64,000 nucleotides of DNA from Rhizophagus irregularis (GCF_026210795.1 NC_089432.1:3410001-3474000); one strand, 5' to 3'. Shown: positions 46,931-59,789, counted from the stretch's first letter. Numbers and translations: made by a program. Notes: generated by a model not told the origin, from the letters alone.

Positions 46931-49110
46931 ATTTTCTTTTTTTTAAAGAAATAAATTAGTTATCTGAGAAAAGATTGTATATTTGTTTATAATATTGTGT
47001 AAAAAAGTGTTTCTTGAGGAAAATAGTTTGTTATTAATGAAAGAACTCTTTAAAAGACTTTAGTTAAGAAGGACCGTTAAAAAACGGTTGTGTAAAAAAT
47101 TTGTGCCAAAATTTACGGAAAGGGTTCTTTTCTCTAATAAAAATATTTAAGGTCGAGCGTACATCTGACTTACGTTACTGTGAACTGACGAGAATCGACT
47201 AAGGCAATATTAATAAGAAATTTTATTCTGGAAAATTAAGAAAAATTTCCTTTTTTTTTTGCCTCGAAATAATTTAATATAAAATTTTAGGAATGAATTT
47301 TTTTTTTCTGACTCGCTCTGCTTATCACTATTCAAACTGTGGATTCAACTTCAATATCACCCGTACGCCTCAAAAAATAAAAATTAGACTTCGCAAACCT
47401 ACAAAATTTTATCACTTTTATTTCCATTGAATTTCGCTTAATTACTTCCACGATGTTCACAACTGATGACACACGTGGAAGTTTCACATTATACAACAAG
47501 AAGCCAGATATTACTTATTATGATTAAGACCAAAAGATTTCAATTGGTATTATTCTCGTTTCTTAGTGATTACAAATAACGAGGATCTAATTATCATTAT
47601 TGTAATGTAGGCAAGTTGTTATTTATTTGTAAATTGTAATTTTACTAATATTTCTTTTCTATTGTATCTTAAATCTATTTTTTTTTTATAGAAATAAATG
47701 AAATTTGTCAAGATAGTGAGCATAATATTGGATGAAGTTGCTTTTTATGTGAAAGTTGAGTCAAATAGTTTAAATTACTAGCTCGTATATTGAAGTTAGT
47801 TTTACTTCTATTTTCTTTTACTATTATTCATGTTGTACTATATAGTACATAAAGATTTATTGATTTTATATTTACTAGGAATATTCTATAAAAATAAAGA
47901 TTTTTTTATTTTTATGCTCACTTGATGATTACTACTTAATATAAAACTATAATACAGTATATTTGCAACTGCCAACATCGTCTGGACATCATACCAGTTG
48001 ACATCTGAATATTATTTTTATGTTTATAGAGTATTTATTTGTTTTCGTTAAATTTTTTTTTTGTTTTTTAACGTTAAATTTTGTTCGTTATATTGGATCT
48101 GAATTACCGCTTTCATAAGGTTTTCATATATACTATTTAGCAGGCAACATGAAATCCAATTATACATTGTGAATATAAAATATTTCCATGCTGATTGTTA
48201 TAGATAACTAATAATATAAAATATCATTAATATCATTATGATTATTTTAGATAATTAACCATATCGTTAATAAACCTTACACTTATTGGATAGGAAGCTA
48301 TATCGCCCTATAAAAAATGTTTGTCTGATAAATATTCGGAATGGGGTCGATTTTCCGAACGCTCGCACGTTATTATACAATATTTGTTACCATTTAGTAC
48401 AAGATGCAGAGATTGAGAATTTTCGACCACATAAAAAACGTACAATATCATGATAATTGTCCAATATATGTCAAGTAAATGTTCGGAACGGGGTCAATTT
48501 TCTGAACAAAAAACCGAACAGTGTTTGGACAACTTTTTTTATAGGGTCGGTCTAACAAATAATATGGCCCCAGATAATAGATGAAAATGTGCCACTGCGG
48601 CACATCCAGTGATTTGTTGCTAGCTACTTCCCTATCCATTAACTATTTAGTATATTTTTTATAATTAATGTAACTTGAAAAAAATTTTCCTAATATTTCT
48701 ATATCAGAGCAATTATTATCTTACATATTTAGGTTTTTATAAATTGACATTTTTTCATATATAGTTTAGTCTGTTTTATTTTCCACACCCACAATATTGT
48801 TTATATTTTATAATTAATAAATAAGGTAAAATTATAAGTTTAAAATTAATAAATATTACAATAAATCAATTAATTAAAGCAAAAGCATACAATATAAAAA
48901 TTTACAATTTTTATTAGTGAAATATTAAAATTTTTGGGAATAGATTTATGTATTTTGCAACTATCAAATACCAGAATTATGGTATTTCAAGATATGTGAG
49001 TTTCAGATTTATAGTTTAAAATCTTAGTATTATGAGTTTTGGAGTATTACGAATTTTTTTGGATTTTGGAGAGTTATGAGTCGGAGTTGTACCAAATCAT
49101 TTTTATCCCA
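46931..49110. other. Spacer between the two kinase copies, with an inverted-repeat element
   Basis: No gene. A roughly 360-bp segment at about 48281-48640 has inverted ends (GGATAGG-AAGCTA against GGATAGGGAAGTAGCTA) and inner inverted CCCTATAAAAAA words, plus two ATTCGGAAYGGGGTCRATTT-type words, so it is probably a MITE. The 63-codon minus-strand frame inside it is not a gene. The rest is AT-rich. Confidence 0.45.
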
Positions 49111-49184
49111 TACTAATATAATTAAAAAAAAAGTAATTCGTAACAGAATTTATTAAATAAAGTCAATAAATTATACAAAAAATC

Positions 49185-51328
49185 CTATTCATGTTTCTTT
49201 AATTCATTTAATCTGTCTTGAGCATATTGATTTCCTTGTTCAGCAGATTTTTCATACCAATAAGTTGCTTGATTCATATTCTTTTTAATTACCTCTCCAT
49301 TTTCATACATTAAAGCAAGATTATATTGAGCATAACTTTCACCTAAATATGCAGCCTTTTGATATAATTCAAATGCCTTTTGTTTATCAATATTAGTTCC
49401 AATTCCTTTTTCATAACAATATCCTAAATTGTATATTCCAGATAAAAGTCCTAAATTTGCAGCCTTTTGATATAATTCAAATGCCTTTTGATTGTCAATA
49501 TTAGTTCCAATTCCATTACTATAACAATATCCTAAATTATATATTCCACGTGAATTTCCTAAATTTGCAGCTTCTTGATATAGTTCAAACGCTTTCTTAT
49601 TATCAACACTGGTTCCAATTCCATAATTATAACAATATCCTGAACTAGTTATCCCAAATACATTTCCCAAATTCGCTACATTTTGGTATAACTCAAATGC
49701 CTTTTGTTCATTAACATTAACTTCAATTCCAAAGTGATTAAATATTCCAAGTAAAAAAACAGAATTTGAATTATTTTGATTATTTAATAACCAAGCATAA
49801 ATTTCTTGTGAAGTTATATTATGATTATTAAGATAATTAATGACTTCATGTTTTTTCCTCACAATTTTTGTATTATCAAGAAGGAGTATTATTTCATTAA
49901 CCATTATATCAAAGTTATTGATTGATGACATTGAAGGTTCTATTTCTTCTATACTCATTTTATTAAAATTTTTAATGATTTGAGACATTTCTCCGTATAA
50001 TAAATTATCAATAATATTTTTGGGAACTTTATCATTACTCTTCTGTTCACTTGATAATTGAACATTTTCTTTTGAAATAATTTCATTTAATTTTGCAATA
50101 ACCTGGTTGACAGTTGGACGATTATCTGGTTCATTATTCCAGCAATCTGATATAAATAAGCTTATAATTAATCAATATTGTCATTATTAATATAATTAAT
50201 TTAATTGTACTTACCAGTGTATATTTTTATGTAATCTACAGGTGTATTAGGAATAGGTTTTTCTCTAAGACCTTGTAAAATTTCCATAGCCAAACCAACA
50301 TCATCATGTGGTTTATTATGAAAAGGTGGCCGTCCACTAGAAATTTCCCACAAGAGTATGCCAATACTGTAGATGTCACTCTTTTTATTTAATGAATATA
50401 CTATTTTGATATTATTATCCCTTTTGCTATTAAATACTTGTGGATCAACATATGCAACCATTCCAAATAATTTTGATTGAACATTGGATGATTCCTCAAT
50501 CCTTTTTGACAATCCAAAATCTGCTAATTTAATGGTATTCTTATGAACTAATATATTATTTGAGTGCTATTATTAAATGCAATGACTAAATTAGTATAAT
50601 TATACAGTATAAACAGTATAATTTATTAAAGTGTAAATAACTGAAGTAATTAACCTACCAAATCATGATGAACGATATCTTCATCATGTAAGCATGATAT
50701 AGCATTAGCTAATTGAAATGCTAGATCCAATTTATTGTTCCAAGTGAGATTATCAAAATGTTCACTTAAATAATTTCGGAGAGTATCACTATTGGCATAT
50801 TCCATAACCAGCAAATATTTTTTTGAATTATTGTCTTGGTTTGCTTTTGAGAAAAAAAAGAAAAATTATTCGGATTTATTTTTTTTTCAAAAAAAAAAGA
50901 TAATAACGATTCAAATTACATATCATACCTGCTGTTGTAATGCCACAAAAACGAATAATGTTTTCATGAAAATCAATTTTGCGCTGAAGATTAATCTAAT
51001 ATTGAAATAAAATTTTAAGTTAGAAACGTAATATATAATTAAAGATAGAAAAACAAAAAAAAATGATAAAATGTCAACATAAAGTTATAATTACTTCATT
51101 AACAATTTCTTTAACTGTAGCATTATTGAAATTAAAGAAAGATTTTAATGCTAAATGATTGCAAAAACTTTTCCAGTTAGCACGATATACTTTTCCAAAA
51201 TTTCCAAAACCAATTTCTTGAATATTATTAAAATGCTTGTAATCGTAATATTTAATGTGCTTTTTTGCAATAGCTTCTTCAATCCAATCAATCCACTCAT
51301 TTGAATTAAATTTAGTATTACTAGACAT
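49185..51328 (-). CDS. Protein kinase (TKL-like) with C-terminal Sel1 repeats, copy B
   Basis: Exons in reading order: 51328-51095, 50995-50929, 50843-50659, 50566-50215, 50146-49185 (TAA). 599 residues, the same length as copy A through compensating codon indels (one Ser missing in SKRDNNIK, one Asp extra in PHDDVGL). The kinase domain, including VHHDL and LADFGLSKR, and the exon structure are shared. The region before the Sel1 repeats (residues about 333-405) and the repeats differ at scattered residues, for example GLLSGIYNLGYCYEK in B against GELSGICALGYCYVK in A. Both copies stay open, so selection has acted since duplication or the event is recent. Same E-box palindrome 194 bp upstream. 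Confidence 0.93.
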
Positions 51329-51521
51329 TGTTACAAAACTTTGATTCAGTTTATACTTAAAGTTTAATAATAAAAGGACAATTATAAAAAAATGATTTTA
51401 AGGTAAAAACGTTAAAGTTATATAAAGTTATGAACTTCTTAATTTGAACGAGCTCATGGTCATCGTAACGTAGTGCAAGAATGTTGTGTCTCTGTGCTCC
51501 CACGAAGGTCACATCATACAT

Positions 51522-51535
51522 AGATCACGTGATCT
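51522..51535. promoter_or_regulatory. E-box palindrome AGATCACGTGATCT upstream of kinase copy B
   Basis: Identical in sequence and in distance (194 bp) to the site upstream of copy A, while flanking bases differ in places. The function is inferred. Confidence 0.45.
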
Positions 51536-51989
51536 TAAATATCAAACTTTATGCAATATGACTAAAAAATTTCTTTGATATAAATATTTTTTCAAGTAAA
51601 AGGAAAAATAAACATTACACAATACCATTAATTTATGTATAAATATTTAGAGGAATAAATGCACAAACAAGCGTAACGTAAGTATTATGTACACGTCAAA
51701 ATGAAAAATCTACCACACAATTAAAATATTTCTTAAATAAATTAGTCGTACAATTATGTTTGAATTGTATTGTACAAGAGTTATAAATAAGAGAATTTTC
51801 ATAAAAATTTATTATAATAAAAGATGTATTCCTTATAAAAGAAAACTTCAGAGTATGTAATTATTAATTTCATGCACTCATTAATTTAAAACCAAAAATT
51901 ATAAAATTTGAATATGCAACTTGATTGTAATTTTTACCCGCAATTTTCTATGAGAAACTTGCATAATCTTGCACTATTCTTACATAAAC

Positions 51990-53440
51990 TAAATTTTTTT
52001 TTTTTTTGTCATTTGAAGGAAGTAATTGGTTCAAAAAAAAATAAAATTTTTTCATAATTTTTCGGGACCAAAAAAATCTACAACTTTTGGTCGAAAGTCA
52101 TTTGATAAAAATTTTTATTGTTTATCAGGAAGTAATCAAATTAATTGATTGTTTTTTATTTTTTCATTAAATCATGTTTGATAGAAGAATCTTATCGAAG
52201 TCGAGCTTTTTTTTACACAAATAATGCCAAATATCTTTATAATAAATTTTATTTTATTCTACATGTAATAAAATTAATAATAAATTAGCTGTTACCTAGT
52301 GCATTGCAACAGTATTAATGAAAATTCTGAAATATATTTAGGAAAATATACTAAATAAAATAAATTATAATAACTAATAATAAAAAAGAACAATATTAAA
52401 ATAATTATTAATTATACTAATTATTATATAATTTAAATTAGTCATCTTAATAACATGGGGCAAAACTTTATAAATAAATCTATTTTTATTTATTCTTTAC
52501 GTCCTAAACTTAAAAGGTGAAAGAACGAACAAAAAAAGCAAATAGGAAAAAAAATATTACTATATATATTATAAAGAGGGAAAAATTAAACCCTGGATAA
52601 AAAAGAAATTTCAAAAAAAAACTGAATAATGGAATTACTAATTACTATTAAGAATGATCATATTTGATACTTTCGATACGTGGTTCTAATGCAATGGCAA
52701 GACTTAAATGTTGTTGGCAAATCCAATAATGCTTCATAATCGGCAAATGTATATATATAAAGCGGCTTTATATTTGTACTACAAATTTTACGTTTATTTT
52801 CGATTTATTTTTTCCTTTTTATACTCGGTTTATATCTACTCGGTAAATAGGCGATGATAAAAGTTTATTCCATTTAAAATTTTTTTTTTATCCTCTTTTA
52901 CTGATTGTTTGATTCAATTTATCAACAATCAGATTATCGACAAATATATTTGTGTGTATATTAACTTTTTACTACACGCAGTTACTGCGATCGCAGATCA
53001 ATTTTTCAATCAATCCAATTTATTACAACTTTAAAGAAAAATTTTTAACTTCTTAACCATATCAATAAAATTTAGTAAAATATATTATATAAAATAATTA
53101 TAAAATTTAATAAATATATTCTAAATATCTCGTAAATACATTATTAAAACTACATTGTTAAATTTTAGTGAATACTAGCAGTTACCGCACCGGGACCAAT
53201 GAGTTTGTTTAAATAGAAAATTTTAGTATTATAATGTAATACTAAGTAAATTAAAGATGATTACAGCAGTTTTTTATTTATAATTAGGAATTAATATAAG
53301 TAATAATTAGTTAACAAATTTTAATAAAATAATATGTATTAAATTATAATTATAAATATTAGAATGATATAAATAAATTATATTGGGAATTGGTAAACAT
53401 CGCCTTTGATTGGCCATATTGGCCACATGATCGCGTCATG
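51990..53440. other. Intergenic AT-rich, nothing recognised
   Basis: About 1.4 kb of AT-rich DNA without coding character; homopolymer runs at 51990-52050. No inverted termini found. Confidence 0.5.
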
Positions 53441-53445
53441 TTTAT

Positions 53446-54700
53446 TTGCTTATCGAATCTCATTTTCATTATAGGTTCGAGGTTCGTTTCCTCGGTTCTT
53501 TTCAATCTCGAGGTACTTCAGTTTTCTTTTTTTTCTTTTTATTTTTGTTTCTAACTTACATTCTTACACTTTGTTTCTTAATTATTTTTAGGTCCTTTAG
53601 TTCTTCCCGTTCTGCAATTAAGGTTCAGTTATTTTCACTTTACATTTCGTTTCTTATTTTTTTATTTTTTTTATTTTGTTTCTGTTTCATATTTCGTTTT
53701 TAACTAATTTTATTAAAAGTATGTTTTTTTATTTTGTTTCTAACTTATATTTCGTTCCTTACTAACTTCATTTTTTTTTACTTTATGGTTTATTTTTTAC
53801 CTGGTTTCTTATCATTTTCTTTTGCTACCCAACCTCCTATCATGATCATCTTTTTATTTTTTGTCTCTCATCATTTTTCACCTCCTGTTACTTCTCATTA
53901 TTCCATCCTTTTCGTCTCCCATTATTTTCTATTACATCTTTTCATTTTTCATTATTTCTTTTCTCTCCTATCATTTCTTTTTGTCTCTCATCACTCCTTT
54001 TCATCTCCTATCACTCCTCTTCATCTTCCTATCACTTCTTTTTGTCTCCCATAGTCCCATTACTCCTTTTCGTCTCCCATCACTCTTTTTCGTCTCCCAT
54101 CATTCCTCTTCTTCATCCTCTCATTATTCCTCTTCATCTTCCCATCGCTCCTTTTCATCTCCCATCACTCCTTTTCATCTTCCCATCACTTCTTTTTGTC
54201 TCACATCACTCTTTTTCGTCTCCCATCACTCCTCTTCATCCTCTCATTATTCCTCTTCATCTCCCATCACTCCTCTCCATCTTCCTATCACTCCTCTTCA
54301 TCTCCCATCATGTCCTATTTCTCCTTTTTGTTTCCTATCACTTCACATTACTCTTTTTTACTCCCTTTCATCTTCTATTACTTTTCATTACTCTATTGTT
54401 ATTTTAACATCTTTTTTCTTGATCATTGTAATTTACTTATTTTTTCTTTTATTTGTATCACTTCATTAAAAAATAAATACAGTGATCTTTTTCTTTAAAA
54501 TCGTAAATGTGTGATTTAAATTTTAATATTTGCAAATAAATTTCATTAGATAAGATTATTTTGGATAAATATGTTTGCAAAAAATTTTTTTTGCGATAAA
54601 AGTTTTAGCCGATCAGCCGATTAATAAATTTACCCTTTATATATTTTACATCATGTGACAAAAACCCCAGGCGACGTTTACAATAATGTAGCTATTTATA
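53446..54700. repeat. Second copy of the pyrimidine-satellite repeat family
   Basis: A T/C-rich lead (53500-53850), then a satellite of about 20-22 bp units (CTCCCATCACTCCTTTTCAT type, 53860-54310), then a flank shared with the fold-back spacer: CATGTCCTATTTCTCCTTTT, CTCCCTTTCATCTTCTATTA, TTGATCATTGTAATTTACTT and a terminal CCCAGGCGACRTTT. The matching sequence at 27190-27960 is interrupted by the TA-flanked MITE, which is absent here. Several long overlapping open frames (up to 202 codons) are low-complexity artefacts of the satellite. Confidence 0.8.
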
Positions 54701-55440
54701 TTAATGATTTGACGTTTGAGTGTAAAATGAAATTCGGATTAATTAAGGAATTATGAAAAATAATTATCAATAAAAATTGATTAATTTTTTTAGAAGTATT
54801 TCGAAAACTTTAATACTATGAAAATACTACAAATATTTTTATTATATTATATAGATTATAAATTTTATAAATTATTTCTTATTATTTTATATTACGTCAA
54901 TCTTAAACTTATAACCAACTTAGGAAAAATATTTGAACAATTAAATATGTATTAAAAACTGTTCATTTCATAAAGAAAGAAATCGGTTTAAAAAAAAAAG
55001 GAATCTAAAAAAAATTAAGTACCGGAAAATTCGGACAATAATTCGGTCCAAAAAGAGTAAAAAAAAAAACAATATAGTCTAAAAAAAAAGATTGAAAAAA
55101 ATAATATAAAAAAAATCGGTCTTAAAAGACCGATTATTTAATAAAAAAAAATAATAATTTTTCAGTTTGGGAAAAAAAATTAAACCTAAACGGGAAAGAA
55201 TGAGAAAAAACAAAATTTTTCAGTTTGAAAAAAAAAGATGAAAAAAAAAAATCGGTCAAAAAAAATTAATAATCAAAAAAAAAAAATCCGATTATGATAA
55301 CTGAAATTGGATTAGTTGATTGGAATGCACACGGAGCAAATAGTTTTTGAGGCAGGCATGGGATTTCAAGTTACTGTATATAATTCAAACTAAAATTTTG
55401 AAATAATCATAACAATAATTTCTCTTAAATTATTATTATT
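54700..55440. other. AT-rich, poly-A-rich intergenic stretch
   Basis: Holds repeated GGTCYRAAAAA words separated by A-runs at 54990-55290. No gene recognised. Confidence 0.4.
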
Positions 55441-55450
55441 GTTTAGATAT

Positions 55451-55682
55451 AATAATAAATTGTATATATAGGTAAAACAGTATGGATACATGGGTTCATA
55501 ATGGGTGTGATACTATCGAGTGTCTTATCGCACAAAGGCTTTAATTTTTTTTGTACCTGATGATCAAGAAAGTTTTTCCCTTATGTTTGGCGTTCCATAC
55601 TCCACTGAAGACAACAAATGGCGCGGACCATCCAATAATACTCAGGATATCTGTTGGCACTTTGAAAAAAAGAGTTGAAGAA
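55451..55682 (+). pseudogene. Degraded coding remnant with a VPY-W motif
   Basis: A codon-like run reads GKTVWIHGFIMGVILS, then after a run of T's VPDDQESFSLMFGVPYSTED and NKWRGPSNNTQDICWHFEKK, ending at TGA (about 55675). The order (aromatic, hydrophobic strand, VPY, W) faintly resembles the actinoporin/fungal-lectin fold, but the fragment is short and lacks the flanking parts, so I do not assign it. Not functional. A 64-codon ATG frame overlapping it at 55551-55745 is in another frame and is not favoured. Confidence 0.3.
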
Positions 55683-55921
55683 AATAATAATTTGATAGGA
55701 ATATACAACTTTGCTATGCATTATATTTCTTTCACATTTGATTAAATAAAAGATGTTGGATTATAAAATGAGTTACTTAATGTATTAACGTAATGCGCAT
55801 TAAAAACACTGGATAACAAAAAACCTTAAATTCATTCATATTTATTTTTGGGTTAATTCAAACATTTTCATATCAGAACTCGCAACAACATCTAAATTTA
55901 TTTATAGTAAATAAGCAAGTA

Positions 55922-56790
55922 TTATTTAGTCACAATAAAAGTTTCAATCTCCTCAATAGTATACGTATTTGATTTACAAACATTCTCGTAATAATAAGAA
56001 TTCTTTCTAAGATATAAAGTTCGATCATCCATATACATTGATTCACAAAACCTAAATCCGTATGTTTCTTTTTCTCTCCAACTAATACGTTCTTTTTTTG
56101 CACGACCTATTTTCATGGTTTGTCCTTCTTTAAATGAAAAAACAAAGTTATTTGATATATCTTCACCTAACAGTCCAAAAGAAGCATATCCACCAAAGAT
56201 TTCATTCGATTGTAAAACCTTAATTAAAACTAAAGTTGCTACTCGATGATTACATTTATTTATAAACGATATATTACTAATTCCATCATGACTACCACGA
56301 TAAATAAGACTAAATTTATAAAATATATCATTTCCAGTACGAATGTCCATGGCATTTTTATTATCAATCCAATTAGCAAATATATTTATAAGTTCTTCCT
56401 TGATAATATTTGAATCAATTCTACCTGCTCTAGTTGGTAAAATTTTAGTTTTTGGTAAGGTATTTATATAATATTATTCATCAATTTCTTCGTAAATATC
56501 ATTAGGGATAATAGCCCTATATGGTCGAACTTGATTAAAAAAATCTGTGCGACAAATACTCATAAACCGAATAAGTGGAATGAACGGATCTAAAATTTTC
56601 TTTAGTTCTTTGTAATTCTTATCATTCCATTTTGTTCTATCACTATTCTCACTCCCAAGACCAGGAGTTTGTTTAATACCCCATTTAATTAAATAATTCC
56701 AAATATTAATCTCCTTAACTTGTAAGTTATCTTTTTTAAGAATATCGGAAAGACACAAAAAATTTTTCATATTTTCATAGTGGCAAAAAA
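55922..56790 (-). pseudogene. BACK-TLDc protein remnant, 5' truncated and with a TAA
   Basis: Minus-strand reading runs from about 56790 (ENMKNFLCLSDILKKDNLQV, IWNYLIKWGIKQTPGLGSEN) through a BACK-like region (PFIPLIRFMSICRTDFFNQV, PYRAIIPNDIYEEID) to TAA at 56476-56474. It then continues in the same frame through YYINTLPKTKILPTR and a WID motif into the TLDc domain (FYKFSLIYRGSHDGISNISF, GGYASFGLLGEDISN, RFCESMYMDDRTLYLRKNSY), ending at 55922. In this family a BTB domain should come first; it is missing. TLDc domains are tied to oxidative-stress resistance and V-ATPase regulation. One nonsense codon plus loss of the N-terminus make it a pseudogene. An ATATCACGTGAT box sits at the truncation point (56795-56806). 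Confidence 0.75.
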
Positions 56791-57559
56791 CTAATATCAC
56801 GTGATTTATAATTTATATGTAACAAAATCCCATTAATGATTGATTTTTGAGTATTGTACTACCAACTTAATGTGAATAACAATTTTGACATTTTACTACG
56901 TAATACATATTTGTAATATATACAACTACAATAAAACATATTGTTTACTAGAAACTTCCATAAATCATTTTTGCATAACTATTATATAATTATATATAAT
57001 GACTAACAACTAAATAGTTTTAAAATATATTACACAATTACACAATATACACAAAGTATACAAAGGCGCCACAAAAAATAATGTCATCTAATTTTAAAAT
57101 TATTCTACCCATTAGAAAATGTAAGTCATTAAACCTAACTTTAATTATATTATTGAAAAAGGTGTTTATCCTAGCACAAATAATATGAACGAAAAACTGT
57201 CCAGTAATAAGACTAATAAGGCCTGCACAACAATACAAATTTTCACATAATTATGTTATAGAAACTCGAATTGCTAAATATCGAACTAGGAAACCGTTGA
57301 AGTCTTGTCGCGTTATTTGATTTTATATAACAAAAACAGATTATCATTTTTTTTAATAATTCTTTTTTCTTGCGAAAAAAAAAACAAAAAATATTATCAG
57401 TGATACAAAAAATTGAGATTATGTGTTATAACTCCTTACAAGTAAAAAGTGTTACATAATCAAAAAAGAAAATCTATAATAGAAAGTCCTTCACTACGCT
57501 CCGGACAATTTTTTTTTTAATATATTAAAAAAATATTCAATTATTTTGATACTGATGAT

Positions 57560-58770
57560 TTTTATCATAATGATAATATTATTGAATATATGGTATATCT
57601 CAAAATCCAGATACAAAATATTACATCATTGTTCTTGACTATGCAGAAGGTGGAAGTTGTAATATTTGGATAAATAAAAATTATAATAGCAATAGTTTTA
57701 CATGGGATGTTAAAGGGGATCTATTGTTTGGTGTTATAAAAGGTCTTAAAGCAATTCATCAAGAACATATGATTTTCATGCAGGAAATGTACTACTAAAT
57801 ACGAATTATATATACAGTGAAATTCGACAAACCGGATCCATCGGTTCCACTAAAAATATCGGATATCAAGTATAGCGAAAATTTCGATATACCGGATTTC
57901 ATAAAATCATGTGATAATCCGGTATATCAAATTTTTATGCGAACGTAACAAAAATTAAAAAACTTAAAAAATCTCTATTTAATTTATCAAAATATTGCAT
58001 ATACTAAAAACAACTAAATTTGAAAAAAAATCTTCTAATCTACCCTGCTGGCCACAGATTATCTGTATCACGTGAATCAATTTAATTGGTTTTCAAATGT
58101 ATCAAATCACATGATCCGGGTTATCAAATCATTTTTGATCCGTTATAGCTTTTACTAGTAAACTCCGGTATATCGAAACTATTTTAATATGCGTGATTTT
58201 GTTTCAGCAAAAAAGTCCGGTTTAGGCCCAAATCCTGTTTATTGAATTTCACTGTGTATACTGTATATGATGTTAGATTTCATATTTATATATTTATTTC
58301 AGATATGGGAAGAAGTTCATGTTGTCAATCAAAGTAATATTTATGGAGTTATACTTTATATAGCACCTGAAGTGTTAAAGGGAAAACCTTATACTCAAGC
58401 AGCAGTCATATATAGCTTTTGCATGATTATGTATTTTATAGCAACTGGAAGACAACCTTTTGCTAATTGTGCACATGATGAAATTTTAGTATTAAATATT
58501 TGTGATGGAATTAGACCTGAAATAAAATGAACCAGTAGCACCAAAATGTTATATTATGTTATGAACTAATTAATTCATTTAGACATACACGATTTAATGA
58601 AGCAGAAAAATACAGAATGTTACATATTTCCTTTTCTAAAAAAAAATAGACAATTAACTCATGCACAAGCTATTTATACATCTCGATTACTTAATCCTTT
58701 TACAAAAAATCTACCAAAATATGATAATATTGACAATAATACAATAGAAGTTATTGACTTTACAAAGTAA
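57560..58770 (+). pseudogene. Protein kinase relic, catalytic loop lost and split by a MITE
   Basis: Reading begins at about 57560 (FYHNDNIIEY, frameshift at about 57592, GISQNPDTKYYIIVLDYAEG) and continues to GLKAIHQEHM at about 57770, where the HRD segment is deleted and the frame resumes as FHAGNVLLN. A 440-bp MITE follows. The C-lobe then reads NQSNIYGVILYIAPEVLKGK, IYSFCMIMYFIATGRQPFAN and ICDGIRPEIK to a TGA at 58528-58530. The family's C-terminal tail (NEAEKYRMLHISF, YTSRLLNPFTKNLPKYDN) runs in another frame to TAA 58768-58770. It belongs to the same broad family as the other kinases but to a different branch (APEVL, D-YAEGGS). Dead. Confidence 0.75.
57815..58254. mobile_element. Pogo/Tc1-like MITE inside the kinase relic
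   Basis: Ends CAGTGAAATTCGACAAACCGG and, in reverse complement on the right, CAGTGAAATTCAATAAACAGG. TA precedes the left end (57813-57814); the right side reads TG, perhaps a mutated TA. The interior is rich in GATATACCGGA/TCCGGTATATC words. CAGTGAAA-type ends with a TA target are typical of pogo-like elements. 440 bp, non-coding. It carries a TCACGTGA box at 58068. Confidence 0.75.
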
Positions 58771-58789
58771 GTATTAGCAAATTTTTGAT

Positions 58790-59780
58790 ATGAGATTTTA
58801 TTTACTTATTAATTTGAAACTAAATCCTTTATGTAGATTAACAGATGAGTAGAACAATAACAGATAAGAAAGGAATTGTCAAAATTAAAAATATTTTTGC
58901 ATGAGAATTATATGTTATAATATATTCTTATTTTTTTCTAATTTACCGTAGTATTTCTTTATTTTAGTATATATATATCTATTTATATTATTCAACACTG
59001 ATTATAGAGTACATGTAAACTTATGTTTTTACATAAATAAAATCAGTTTGTAATTGAATAATAATTCGAAAAAAAAATCATTGGTAATCTAAACATATCA
59101 AGATGTTTGATATTTTTTTTTAATTGATTCTGGATATTAAATATGTCAAGATTTATTACGAAAGATATTAAAATATGATATAAAATATACATTTAATATT
59201 GTAACATAAATGGCATAAACTTTACAATACTGAAATTGATTATACTTAATATGATTACAAGAAAAATTTTCATTTTTTTTGTATACAATAAATTAAAAAA
59301 AAAATGCTCAATGAAAAAAACTTTGACAAACGTACTATATTTAGATCATTTATATTACTAAAATAGCGTAATATATCTTTGCATATCATGAATCATAGGT
59401 AAAAAATAAATTTTCATTACCTGACCAAATATCAGTTTGAAAATGATTCAATTTTGTGTATTTGATGTTTAATTAATTGCCATGTCAAATAATCATATAT
59501 TGCAAAGCAAACATGAATCAAAAAATAACATTCAACATGCCGTTACCAATAATTTAATAATATATGGGTTTAATATATGATTTCATTCGAGTGTTTTTAA
59601 ATTTATTTATTAAAATTTTCATTGTAAATATCATTTATTTAATAAAATAGACTAATATATATATATATATAAATACAGATAATTAATAATATGAAGAATT
59701 TTTTACATTTTCATATCATGATCTAAAATGCGTAAATTCACCAACAATCAATACATAATAATCATGTAATATCTCCTAAG
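58790..59780. other. Intergenic AT-rich, nothing recognised
   Basis: About 1 kb with no open frame of coding character; a (TA)n run lies at 59655-59675. Confidence 0.5.
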
Positions 59781-59789
59781 TGATACAAG

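Larger units (their letters stand above)
49111..51990 (-). repeat. Segmental duplication, copy B
   Basis: Direct duplicate of 43976-46930; start codons are 5130 bp apart. Homology begins at ACTARTATAATTAAAAA on the 3' side and fades at about 51990. It lacks the 73 bp present in copy A at 46714-46786. Confidence 0.9.

Noticed and set aside
45659-51010. 72-codon plus-strand frames at 45659 and 50792
   Set aside because: Antisense to exon 3 and intron sequence of the two kinase copies; they exist only because the copies are duplicates.
53400-53520. GGTTCGAGG box resembling a tRNA T-arm
   Set aside because: No matching acceptor, D or anticodon arms could be drawn around it.
53446-54498. Several overlapping open frames up to 202 codons
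   Set aside because: Produced by the pyrimidine satellite in different frames; low-complexity Phe/Leu/Ser/His peptides.
57038-57238. 66-codon minus-strand hydrophobic frame
   Set aside because: AT-rich with no neighbours, splice signals or motif; likely chance.
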